This document shows positions 20,771 through 32,599 of a stretch of 64,000 nt of DNA, one piece after another (the first letter of the stretch is position 1; the number at the start of each line of letters is the position of its first letter). The translations under genes and the position numbers were made by a program. Location of the stretch: assembly GCA_021397835.1 (NCBI GenBank), contig JAJFZO010000407.1, positions 3,782,001 to 3,846,000 on the forward strand. Direction: 5' to 3'. Source of the DNA: Moringa oleifera (Eukaryota > Streptophyta > Magnoliopsida > Brassicales > Moringaceae). The notes under the pieces were generated by a model, which saw only the letters and a program-made list of their open reading frames with translations, had not been told where the DNA came from and searched no databases.

Positions 20771-23700
20771 ACTCCCCTGCTCTCGCAGCCCAAGAAATTA
20801 AAAAACATCGTATTGTCACCCTGTTTGAGTAACTGGGCTGCGTTCCAATAATCCCAGAACTTTTCACGCAAGAAGAGGGCCCTCATCTTCATTGCCACGG
20901 TCAGTTGTTAATGTACTTGTACTGTTGTTCTTTATCTAACTGGGCCAGTAAAGTGAGGTTCAAAACATAGCAAATTTTAAACTGTATTTTAATTTAAAAT
21001 AATTATAAAAATATTAAAATTATATTTATTATTAAAATATTTTTAAAATAACTTAAATAATTTTTATAATATATTTTAAATTTATCTTTTAAATTTAAAT
21101 AATTTCAGATTTATAAATTTTAAAAACTTTTATAATGATTTATATTCAAAATTAAAGCTATATAAAACTTTAATATTCACCTTAGATGATCAATTAAATC
21201 CTCACGATAAAAAAGTGATAAATTAACTTTTTATTTATTAATTTGATATCAAATTAAATTTTATTTCAAATGATTATAAAAGATTAAAGATATTTTTGTT
21301 ATTAAATACTTAAAAAATAATCCTAATGAATTTTTCATTCCATATTGCATTTATGCTTTAAATTTAACAATTTTAGATTTAACATCCATTTTTTATGAAT
21401 TTTTTAAATATTTAAAATTATTAAAATATATATTTTTAATACTCAAAAAAATTTAAAACTTTTTATGACAATAATTTAAATATTTATTTACATCAACAAA
21501 AATTTTCAAATCAAAATTCGTTATATACATTTTTTAATTTGAGTATCTTTTGATTTTTTATTTTTAATAAGATTTCAATTTAGTTCAAATTAATAATTGA
21601 CAGTTTAATTTGTTATTTTTTAAATATGAATATTTGATTAGTGATATGAAGTAAATATTAGAGTTTTGTACAGCATTTACTTTTATATTCATACAAACAT
21701 TTAAATCAAAATTTATTATAAAAATTTAAATTAAATATTTTTATTTTAAAAAAATTTTAATAAAATTCAATTTAATTTTAATTGGTTAAATTAAGGTTTA
21801 TTTTGAAATTTTTGAAAATCCATAATTTATTTGAAGAAAAAATTTGTAAGATTTAATATAAAAAAATAGAGATGAAATCAATAAAATATTTAAATCTCAT
21901 ACGGTCATGGACTTTTCTGTTCCAGTGAAGCTTCTGTACACAAACCCTGTGCGAACAAATTTACTAATAGTGGGCCACCTACGTCCCATATCTCATTTAT
22001 GGGCTTAATGAGTGCTGGATTACCTACTGATCTTTCTCTTTTTTTTCATGTTAATTTAATTTGTATTGATTTTTTAAAAATAAAAAAAAAATTAAAAATA
22101 AATTGTATTTAAAATTTTAAAAAGCATTCCCTCTTAACTTTTACTTTGAATTTTAAAGCTTTTTTTTAATCGACTTTAATTGACGAAGAATAATCTAATT
22201 AAATTTTGTCAATAAATTTAAAAATTAAAAACATGTATTTAAATTAAAGATTTTAGTTACGAATTTTGGCTTAAAATTTTTATGAAGGTAACAAAATATT
22301 CAAGCAATCATCATAAAAAAATTTAAATTTTTAACTTTCAAAATATTTTTAAAAATTATTATCAAAAATTTTTAAAATTCATAATAAATAACACATAAGT
22401 GAAAATTTATTAAAATTTATGGATTAATTCGAAATAAATTTAAATTTATTAGAGTCATTTTTAGCTATTTTGATAATAAAAATATTTTTTATTTTTTTTA
22501 TAAAATTACTATTTCTTATCAATTATGAAGATGTTTTGAAGTTTATAGTAAAGATTAAGAAGAAGAATATTTTTTAATATTTAAAATAATATTTATTTAA
22601 AATTAACTATATATAATTTATTATAAAATTATCTATCAACTTAAATTAAATAAATAAAAATTTTTGATACAAATACTAAAAAAATAAAGATAATCAATTA
22701 TACAAACTGAATAATGTGAATCTAAACATATAGTTAATTAATGAAATTTAAAAATAAAGTGAGAACATGATTCAAAGAACCAAACTACAACTAAATCACA
22801 TAATGAAATATTAATTAACACTTTGTTATCATTTTCTTAAATATTTCATGTCTAATTTCAACTGCAAAAAATGATGGATTGATATATTACAAATACATTT
22901 CCTTGCACCAAAATACGAAATCTTATCCACTATATTTGTCTCTTACTTATATCTTGGATATCACGAGCGGAAAGCGGCCTAGTTAATTCTCTTCCCGATC
23001 TTCACGGAAGAAATTTCAATGATTTAAGTCCCGAAAGTAAGGATATTAATTTGTTAGACGGTCGACCTAAATTTTGACATATTAATCAAATGTCTCATCA
23101 TAGACATGTCAACCTCGTAATTGAAATCAAAAATTTAATGTTTCACATTTAGGTCATATCACATCAGCAACATTAGGGATCTCTCAAAATTGTTTACAAT
23201 GCAACGTTTTCCCATCAATTATTGAAGAGAATCCACGAACCAAATTTTCTCTCTTGGCACTTTCTGAACATTAATCCTTTTAATTTCATTTATTTATTTT
23301 TTCACGTGGGATTGATACCGACGGGTTTAAGCACAAGAAGGGTTAAGAGTTGGGAGAGCTTGTTAACATTGATGAGACGGGTGCAACATGCTACAATTTG
23401 GAAACCATTATCGAGTTAAACACACTAACTAGTTGGGTTCCAAGCATTCATTACGTCTTGAATTGCCTAATCTTTATGCTTTCCAGCATGCTTGATTTCT
23501 GTTAACTTTGGTTTAAAGCATTCACTAGGAAAAAGCAAATGGTACTAACTTTAGGGTTTTAGCAAAGCGAAACATTATCTCGAGAGGGTTATTCTCCTGA
23601 CTTGCCCAAAAGAGCTGTTAATTATTGACTAAGTGATTGTGACGTTTGCATATCCTAATCATATATCTCCGAAATTCTTCGTTAAGGTTAAAAAAATCAA

Positions 23701-24023
23701 CTCCACTTGAGTTTTTTCCCTCGGGAGATTGCTTTCATTCGATATATGTTAAAACCCTAAGTTGTTGCCGTGACAATCTTTCTTTTTACCTTTTCAGAAA
23801 TCCAATTTTAATTTTTCTATTTGCATCCTAAAGCGTTTTCTAGACGTATCTACCTCCTTGTAATTGGAAGCAAGCATTTAGCAATTTTTGGACCTTTAAG
23901 ATCCAACAACTCTTTTTCCTCTCTTTCCAATTTTAACTCCCTTCATTGATCATATATACCTCGTAAATTAACATACTGTGACAAAGACTTCAAATTGAGT
24001 TTTGTTTTTTAGGAGATAAAAGT
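20771..24023. other. AT-rich intergenic DNA after CASPL
   Basis: 3' UTR, then very AT-rich repetitive DNA from about 20960 to 22700 related to segments near 39540-40140 and 56230-56660, then less biased unique sequence. No gene found. Confidence 0.5.
20960..21900. repeat. AT-rich dispersed repeat, copy A
   Basis: Shares order and wording with 39540-40140: a segment near 21221-21290 parallels 39660-39740, and the phrase ATATTTGATTAGTGATATGAAG near 21630 parallels ATTTAGTTATTAATATGAAG near 40080. No coding potential or clear termini. Confidence 0.45.
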
Positions 24024-24047
24024 GTTTAGGGTTAGGGTTAGGGTTAA
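24024..24047 (+). repeat. Short telomere-like tract
   Basis: TTTAGGG followed by TTAGGG, TTAGGG and TTAAGG. Too short to be a former chromosome end. Confidence 0.7.
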
Positions 24048-25586
24048 GGTAGAGTAGCCCACCACTTTGACACGAGTATGGAAGAGAGTACTATGTGTAA
24101 ATTATTATAGGCAAGATTAGTTAACTTGCTGTCGCATTTGATTGTAAATCCCGTTTCGACTTTTTCCGCAATAGAAAATTTCTCGTAGGAATGGTTCGTC
24201 GCTGAATAATTAAGAATGTAAGATAAGGAGTGATAGCTAGCTAGCTGTATCGTACAATAACTTTACATGAAATCCTTGCACTTATTAGGGATCAAGAAAG
24301 GGTTCAAATTAAAGTAAAAAGAAAGGAATGCGAACACTTAAAAAAAAATCCAACATAATTACAATTTGCTTGAAAGAGATTTATTTTTAATAGATAATAT
24401 TTATGACTTAAGACTTAATTTATATTAATCTTTTAAAACAAGAATACGATTATATTTATAATTTATCATATTAGTAGGATTTCATTTAATTGCTATGTAT
24501 CAATATATATTTTTTCAAAAAATCCAATACAAAAAAGATGAACAATAAAATTTTCATCACTATGTTAAATTTCATGAAAATAAATTTTAAAAAAAAGTAA
24601 AACTTTGTATTATAACTATTCTGTAATAATATAACAAATAAAGAAAATGAAACATATATATATATATATATATATTCCAAGAGAAACGTTATTGTACGTT
24701 TATTTTAATTTAATGATTATGATTATTTGATGATAAACCAAAATATGCCTTGCACATTAAGGAGAGGTGGGATTTCACCATCATTTGTTACACTATTTCT
24801 CAAATAAAAACAATAAGCCAAATTATAAACCTTATTAGAAGTAGTTAATTAATTAATTGAATGATTAATTAACAGAGATAATTAATGGACGGATGGACCA
24901 CAAGACACTGGGTTGATTAAAAGTTACATTAATGAATGGACCGTATTGATGACAATTATCAGCAGAAGTACGTACGAGAAAAGAGAAAATAAAAGATTGT
25001 ATGAAAAGACTTTACATATGTTTGCCTATTTGTTAAGCATATTTTTGTGGCTCTGTGCGAGCTCGCCAGACAAACATTAGAAAGGACTTTGTACCAAAGC
25101 TAACTAAAATGACAACAACAATCTCACAAAAATGTGATTAACATTTGTTTATTTTTTATATAGTAAAATTAATTTTTCAGAGTTTAATCAATTTTTTTCT
25201 CTCTAATTTTCAGAATATATTTTTTCTTTACTCATATATATATATGAGTAAATTATTTATACTTTCACATATATATGTATATCATATACTATTTACGAAC
25301 ACTTAAATACAAAATGTAAATTCATTGGTTATGAAATAAATAATAACTAATACATATTAATGTCTTAAAATCAATATTCACCATACTATTAAGATCTTTT
25401 GCATGATCTGATTTGTGTTGAATTTATTAGTAAAAAAATAAAATGATAGTTTTATAATGTATTATGTTAATGTAAAATAAATAAATAAATCATAACTATT
25501 TATTTTATTAAATTACTACGTGTGATTATCATTTCTTCTAAAGTTTAGCATAACTCAAATCAACAGAGAATCTTAATCCTATTTAA

Positions 25587-25621
<35 letters not shown>

Positions 25622-26419
25622 GCATTGATCACTATATCAAAATAAGTTTTTAATGATGCTAAATAAATGATAATTTTTTAAAAAAATTAAAAATATTATT
25701 GGATATACACACCTACTAGCGTTATTAATTATTCATCAATATTAAAATAAGTTTTTAATCATCTTTTAGTTAGTGCATTTCATTGTCTAATTATTCAGAA
25801 GGTAGACCTTAACTAGGGTAAAAGGAAAATGAAAAGGCATAAAATTTGCAGTTAAAGAAGTGCATGAACTCATGGAAGAGATCGAATCCAGAGCCATTGT
25901 GGATGAAACTGTGTTACTATCGAGTTGTTGACTTCTATGGTTTTGCAAGAAGTCTGATGAAAAAGTATACAATTACACCATTAATTGTTGATTGATAGCA
26001 ACAGTGTCGAACTAGGAAGACAACCAGACAAAAGGAGATCCACCATATAAAAACGAGAGAATGTAAAAAGAATTACATAATCGGAGGCTGCCTGAATCGA
26101 TTCTTTTCATTAGAATTATTATCTGCATGAGTTCCTAGATTACAACTGCTGTTGAGATAAGATGATCATCGTCGACATTGATGGGATCTAAGCTGAGATT
26201 CCACCTTTTAGGTGAAAGAATCACATGCAGCCAGCTCTGTGGGCTCTGCTATTTAGGATCACATTCTGTGTGTCCAGTAGAATTTTCCTCTTCTTTTCTT
26301 ATTGAATTCGACAAATCCTCCATGGCTGATCTTCTTCTCCATTAAAATGATATCCATATCATTCAAGTGAATCATAAAAATGGAGATAACAGCTATATAT
26401 AATACGAGTGCAATAATAT
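24048..26419. other. AT-rich spacer before ZFP2
   Basis: No supported gene. Contains (TA)n at 24655-24675 and 25587-25621. Around 25838-25927 (+) a short frame reads like coding sequence but has no partner exons. Confidence 0.4.
25587..25621. repeat. (TA)n microsatellite
   Basis: Twelve TA units, one TG, then further TA units. Confidence 0.9.
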
Positions 26420-26929
26420 TCAAAGCCTTAAAGACAAGTCAAGATGGTTCAACTCCTCCTGAACATTTTCAGGTCTGTATCCCTTAGACCAGGGACCAAC
26501 TACTCCCTCGGTAGAACCATAAGTCGTCATCTCTCTTCTGCCATAGCTTATCTCACCAGCAAACCTACCAGCATGGCCGTGGTAATTATCAAACCCAGAT
26601 AAAGGAGACTGATGAAGTCTAACATGGGCTGAGCCACCAAAGCCGGCTTCAGACATCCGTGGGTTCGATCCTCCATGATTCCTTACGGCCGAACTTAGCT
26701 CCCTGCTCTTCTTGGCAAGAGTCCTCTCTAGCTTGTGAGCATTCTGGTGGCCTCCTAGCGCTTGTGAACTATAGAACTTTCTTTGGCAATAGTTGCAGGA
26801 GAAAATTCTTGGCTCGGCTGGACTATGCGGCGATGAGGTCGACGAAGATGAGGATTCAAGACCAAGTTCCAGGTTCGGCACGTTGTTGGGTAGGCTCAGA
26901 TGAAGAGAAGTATTGGGTCGAAAATCCAT
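26420..26929 (-). CDS. ZFP2: Single C2H2 zinc finger repressor, ZFP2 orthologue
   Basis: Single coding exon, 169 residues starting MDFRPNTSLHLSLP. One C2H2 finger: Cys45, Cys48, His61, His65, with the plant-specific helix QALGGH (56-61) and the flanking FSCNYCQRKFYSSQALGGHQ stretch typical of this group. The N terminus LHLSLP and the C terminus LDLSLRL (163-169) are EAR-type repression motifs. The frame stays open upstream to 27142, but MDFRPNT is the conserved family start, so I use 26929. Arabidopsis ZFP2 is a nuclear factor linked to floral organ abscission; the match at both ends and the position next to XTH, GT31 and VDAC4 relatives support orthology. Confidence 0.93.
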   Translation of the reverse strand: MDFRPNTSLHLSLPNNVPNLELGLESSSSSTSSPHSPAEPRIFSCNYCQRKFYSSQALGGHQNAHKLERTLAKKSRELSSAVRNHGGSNPRMSEAGFGGSAHVRLHQSPLSGFDNYHGHAGRFAGEISYGRREMTTYGSTEGVVGPWSKGYRPENVQEELNHLDLSLRL

Positions 26930-27394
26930 GGGGACACAGAAAGAAAGAGGAGGCAAAAGCAGTCGAGCTTTATTCGATGACAAAAGGCAACCGAGATTTA
27001 AGACAATGGCTATATATTGCAAGTTAATTAGATAGAAGGAGGGATATATATATGAGAGAAAGAGAGGCAAATAAATGAAACATAAGGAAGGTAGAGGGAA
27101 GCTATAAATGAGAGAAGTAATTTGGGAGGATTTCTCTAGCATTATCTCTGGTGCAAAGGTTCACTGTCCTGCAAAACCACAAATAGTAAGATAAGTGAAA
27201 GAAGGAGATGGTATTTTGTGAGAGAGAGACATGTAGCTGCAAGGATCAGTGGGGAATCGAAGAGTTGTCGCCTCCATTAATGGCACCATTAGAATCCCTT
27301 GTCGGTCCATGGAAGAAATTCCATATGTGATTTCCTGTATACTTTCTCGAGAAAACATAGAAAAACCAAAAGAGAATTTTTTTAACGATCCCAT
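26930..27394 (-). other. Probable 5' leader of ZFP2 with intron acceptor and upstream frame
   Basis: On the minus strand a polypyrimidine stretch ending TTTTGCAG lies with its AG at 27169-27170, suggesting the leader is spliced. A 77-codon upstream frame (27161-27394) ends at that acceptor and would be intronic if it is used, or an upstream frame if not. Confidence 0.4.
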
Positions 27395-30300
27395 TATTTT
27401 AATCTCTCATTTCTTCTGTCTGAAGTAAATTAAATCAAAATACCCAGCTGCAGGATCAGCTCATTAATTTACCCACTCACTCAGATGGGTCCATCCCTCC
27501 TTGTTCCATTCTCCCATCTCTCTCCTTCATCATTGCTAATCAGTTTAAGATCATGCTCTAATCATTTTGCCAATCTAGGTAATGAACATTAAACAAGATA
27601 ACCTATCTTGACTAGACTAAACATGCAACATGACAATAACCCTAAAGATGCTCACCACAGGATCATTTCATAGGTGCATTTACATCCGTACCAGATAAGA
27701 TACATTACATAGTCTACCTACAGTGCACCCACTGACCGCAACATTGTGGTCTGAGTGGCCAGAGACATCAAATCCAATACATTACTGTATAACAACATTA
27801 ATGTATTACAAGTACTAAGCTAGCTAGCTCCGGAAGGTTCCCTTCTTTTTCAGACCATAACAGTCTTCACTTGTGTCTTTACCTCCAAACACACACATTA
27901 CATTACGTCAACTTTCTGAACTAACTTCACTGTTTGGCAAATAATCAACTTTTCTCATCATATAATCCGTATGCTTTTGGCTTACTACATACTATCAAGA
28001 TTCTCTAGTGGAAGTCTTCTTTTTGCTATCATAATCATAAACCCAAAGCCAGCTAGCTAAAAACATCGATTGAGTCAGAGCCTGAATAAGATCAGAAACT
28101 ATATATACAGGAAAATAGTTTTGGAAATTGTAGAGATTACATGGATTTGTTGTTGGGTCCCCATAGTTTTCTGCAGGTATGCCACTAAGGAGATCCTGAG
28201 TCGCTTACCTTACATCGCATCCCCATATGCCCTCTCTCTCTCTCTCTCTCTCTCTGATACACTATTTTGTTCAATAGTTAACTGCGGCAAGCACATGGGG
28301 TATGGGATTCAATACAGTAGAAAAGCAGACATGATAAATCCACTATGATATCTCTCAGAGGGAATAAAAAAATAAGTCATAGAAATCCAGAGGTTGTGAT
28401 TAACATAATCATACTAACGATATTTAGACCATGATTGTGGGATCATAATCTTGCAGGTCGGCTGTGATTGCGCCGAGCCTTGTCTCTTAATCACAGACAC
28501 AACACAAACCAAGAAACTACCTACTGTTTTTGCAGAATTGTTAAGTTATCAAGTCATAAGATTCCAAGCTTTTCTGAACATTAATTCCCTTGTAAACCTA
28601 TATTATAGCAAATCATCAGTCAATGCTTACTTGTTCCTTTGTACTTTAACAAAACACCCAAATTAAATTATAAGAAGTCCATGAATCTAAACAGTCGGTT
28701 CTTGCACTTTCCATGTACCAGTGATTTTTCCTCGTTCCTTCTCTTTACCAGCCAAATGGACACATGTACATTAATTTAAGACAACGAAACAAAGATACCC
28801 ACTTGTCAAATTGAAGCAATTAATTAAACAAAGCAAGACAGAGAGAAAGACTGAGATTACTCACATGGGAAAAATGCAGGCTTAGGTAAGAGATGAAGAG
28901 AGCCTGTGGTTTTTCTGTCTTTGTATAGATAATTGAGACTCCATATCCTAAGAAGAACTGATGAAATAGGAATAGTAGTGGACATGTTTTTGTTTTGTCG
29001 GGTTTTCTATACATTAAAAGGGTTATGGAGGGGTTTACCATGATGCTCTTGGTTCTCTTTTCTGCCTACACGTGGATAATGATGTTTTACTACTATGCCT
29101 CGCTCACCAACTATGCTTCGTTATCCATCCATCCTCTCTCTCCCTCCCTATCATCCTTCTCCATGTTCATCTTTTTTCATTGGATGTTTATTGTTCAAGC
29201 TTCTCCCATGTTATGGCCTTGATTGGTTCTGATGAAAATATTTAGGTTTCAATGGATAAAACACTTCATCTTTTGAAGTGGGTGCGTGAAGGCATTGACG
29301 TTGAAGCTCATTGCACGTTGGTTAATGCTCCCCTTTTAGTTCTTAGTGCTTCATACCTTTGGCAGCCATTGATGAGTTCCTTTTGAGCCATGAGTTGAAG
29401 ATTAGGGTCCCTCGAACACCACCTTTTCCCCGCACCTAGTCTGCACTTTTTGGGATCTATCAGTTTCATTTTTGGACCTATTCGCCAATGTCATCGTAGA
29501 GCTAGCTTTAGTGCAAAGAATACTTATATGTGACCCGACTTGATTAAGTTTCATATACTAATCAATCTTGAATTAGTACTCATTCAAGGTGTTCACTCAC
29601 CATTTCACAAAAATAATGAAATCTTATTCTTAAATCCATGATTATTTTAATATTTTCATTATGACCCAAAATTTATATTAGGTGCAATTAGAACCTTCTA
29701 CTCATCCGTGGTTTAATTAATAGCAAATTGGTAAAAATATAAACAATTATTTTAGTAATTTATTATATTATTATAAAAATATTAATTTTGTATTATCATC
29801 TTTTCAAAATTTTAGTGCATGTCAAATTAACGAAAGATCATGATCTTAATTTTACTTAGGTTACCTGTTTGGTCTGATATTATACCAATTTAATCCAACA
29901 TTTGTCTCCATTAGATCAGATTGGAATTGTTTCCATGCATGTATGCATTTTTCAACTTGAATTTGCATCAAATCCCATGTACTTAAGTTTCTTAATCAAG
30001 TTTCCTGCTTGCTATAATTATGTTTTGTGATTCATAATTAATAGTTTGTAAATGACAATGGGAGATCGCTTTACAGCCTAATCTCTGTTAATTAAGCATG
30101 CTGTATACCAACTAAGCTAGTAAGTCACATCACTCACTCTCTCTGTCTGAAACAAAGTTTGTTTTTAAGCAAGCGGGGAAGACGTAGTTTACCGAGAAAA
30201 TAGAAGAGAAAGCAGATAGGGTACGGAAGGATAAAGAACTACTAATTTTAGCGTGGAGAAACCAATCCGCTTATCATTGACTGTGGATCAGTCTTCATAT

Positions 30301-31416
30301 TGGGTTTAATCCTCAATTTTCAAACATGGATATCGGGCATGCGATTTTTGAATTAAGAAAAACTTATTTGTTTTAATTATAATTACAAATTAATATAATA
30401 AATTTTAAATTAAACACATTTTTAATTGAAATTTAATGATATGTATATATATCAATTAAAACAATGATATTTTTAATATTTTAAACTCTTATCAAAAGAT
30501 TTAAAATAAATTAAAATTTATACAATAAATTATAATTTAAATTTTTTATAAATATAAAAAATACTTAAGCTATATAGTATAAAAAATTTAGAGATAATTC
30601 ATAAATTAAAAAATTATTTAAATTTATTAAATAAACTTCAAATGTGTATAAAATTTATTTGAGTCATATTTTATATATTTCAACAACAAAATAATTATTA
30701 TTTTTTATAATTATTTAAATTAAATTAAAATTATTTTAATTAATTTTTTAATTTTAATTTTATTAAATTAACGTGATAATTTTTAAAAAAATTAATAAAA
30801 TTTAAATCAGATTACATAGTGGTTGGGACAGGGCCACAGTAACTAGTTGTAAGTTGGAAGAGTAGGGGAGAACAAAAGCTAAATGGAGAGAGGTGGCAGA
30901 CAAAAGAGTAACACAAGTTGACCCCAAGAAATTGACACGTTGGCTATTGGAAGCTGAGGTGTCGCCACTCACTCACTCGCCTCCTTTTCAGTGATAAAAA
31001 GACCCATTACCCACATGGGAACTCTCCCAATTAACAGTGTTAAGTAACACTCTGCCTAGCTGGCCAAACCCACAGAGACAGGCCCATTAGATGGTCTCGT
31101 ACGGATCCAAATTCCCATGTGAATTGTCTAACTTTCTGTTAGGCTTCACTTCTTGCACTAATTAAGATTGCTCTGTTCCACTTGCCTAATTTGATATGCT
31201 TATGCCAATAATTTTGTATTAAATAATTAATTCAAAATTTTAATAATTTAAAATTAAAATTTTTAATTGATTAAACTTGTATTTATTTTTTAAAATTAAC
31301 ATGATTCAGATTTATTAAAAAAATTGATTCTGCCAAAACAATCTGCAATTCCTTGAAACTTTTAGTCCCAAGCCTCTCCAACTGTAGGCCTGAAAATTCA
31401 ATCCACCCAGTTGAAA
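27395..31416. other. Intergenic DNA between ZFP2 and 4CL
   Basis: No gene I can support. Holds (CT)n at 28235-28254, a hairpin at 27729-27758, and AT-rich repetitive DNA at 30350-30800. Short frames around 28820-29222 have no recognisable family. Confidence 0.4.
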
Positions 31417-31748
31417 ATTGGTTACCAGGGTGACTGACAGCGCTTTTAACAGGGCCTATTATTCTGTGAGCAAAATTTCAGGCTCAAAAAGTTAACATTT
31501 GATTCCAGGCTCACTAACAGCAGGGATTTAACAGGGCCGATTTTTCTGTAAAACAAAGTTTCAGCGCATGACAGGACAATTGGATTCCAGGCTCACTAAC
31601 GGCAGAGATTTAACAAGGCCTGATTTTCTGTAAAACAAAGTTTCAGGGCCATTAATGGAAAATTGGATTCCAGGCTTACCAACCAAGAGATTTCACAGGG
31701 CCCGTTTTTATGCAAAACACAGTTTCAACCCAACAGCAGGAAGAAGAA
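31417..31748. repeat. Four-unit tandem repeat of about 83 bp behind 4CL
   Basis: Units start near 31417, then at 31502, 31584 and 31667. Shared parts are ATTCCAGGCTCACTAAC, GATTTAACA.GGCC and CTGTAAAACAAAGTTTCAG. Units 2 and 3 are closest; units 1 and 4 are diverged. The array begins about 320 bases past the 4CL stop codon. No open frame spans it. Confidence 0.85.
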
Positions 31749-32068
31749 CATCTCCACATTGTAGAACTTAACAAACATACAGATAGGAACAGTCTTTGAT
31801 CCGTCTAATTGTAAACATGGGTTTTACAGCATTTTGATTTCTCTCCACCATATCATACACAAAAACAAATTGGTACAAAAGCTCACAACTCCCTGTTTTT
31901 TCAACATCCTTAAAACTTCCTCTTTTTTTTCAGGGAGCACCAAATTCAATTCAAATCATTACTGCTAAAATAATCTATGACTACAATTTGCCCTGAAAAG
32001 AACCATCTGATTTTCTCATTGTTCCTGGAAGCTGACTTTGTAAGCTTCAAACATTGTTACATTAAATC

Positions 32069-32559
32069 TTACTTGGGAAGATCGGCTGCTAATCTTGCTC
32101 GTAAATCTTTTCGCAATATTTTGCCTGATGGAGCCTTAGGGATTGTGTCGGTGAAGAAAACCCGATTAAGTCTCTTGTAAAACACAACCTGTATGACAGC
32201 CAGGATCATCAAAGTGATCTGAATCAATTCAGGATAACAAATTGTTATTGTAATTACTGTTTTGTATCAAAAGAAATTTACCTGTTTTGCGATGTATTGC
32301 TTGATGTCATCGTCCGAAATCTTGGAGCCATTTGATCTCACAACGAATGCAACAGGAACCTCCCCAGCAGCCTCATCGATCATGCTGAACCATTGCAAAT
32401 TATAATCTCTAATTAGAGACACCTAATCCAAAGTTTTGTATATGACTAATATAGTTTTAAACTTTTGCATTTATGAATTAGAAATCAAATCTTAACTAAA
32501 GAATGCATAAAATCTCTTTTAAGAGAGATTATATGGAACCCTGAAATTTAATTGACATT

Positions 32560-32599
<40 letters not shown>

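Noticed and set aside
25838..25927. Short coding-like stretch reading KFAVKEVHELMEEIESRAIV
   Set aside because: No start, no splice partner and no known family; cannot be told from chance.
28820..29222. Two overlapping hydrophobic frames, one on each strand
   Set aside because: Low-complexity T/C-rich sequence gives hydrophobic translations by composition; no conserved motif.
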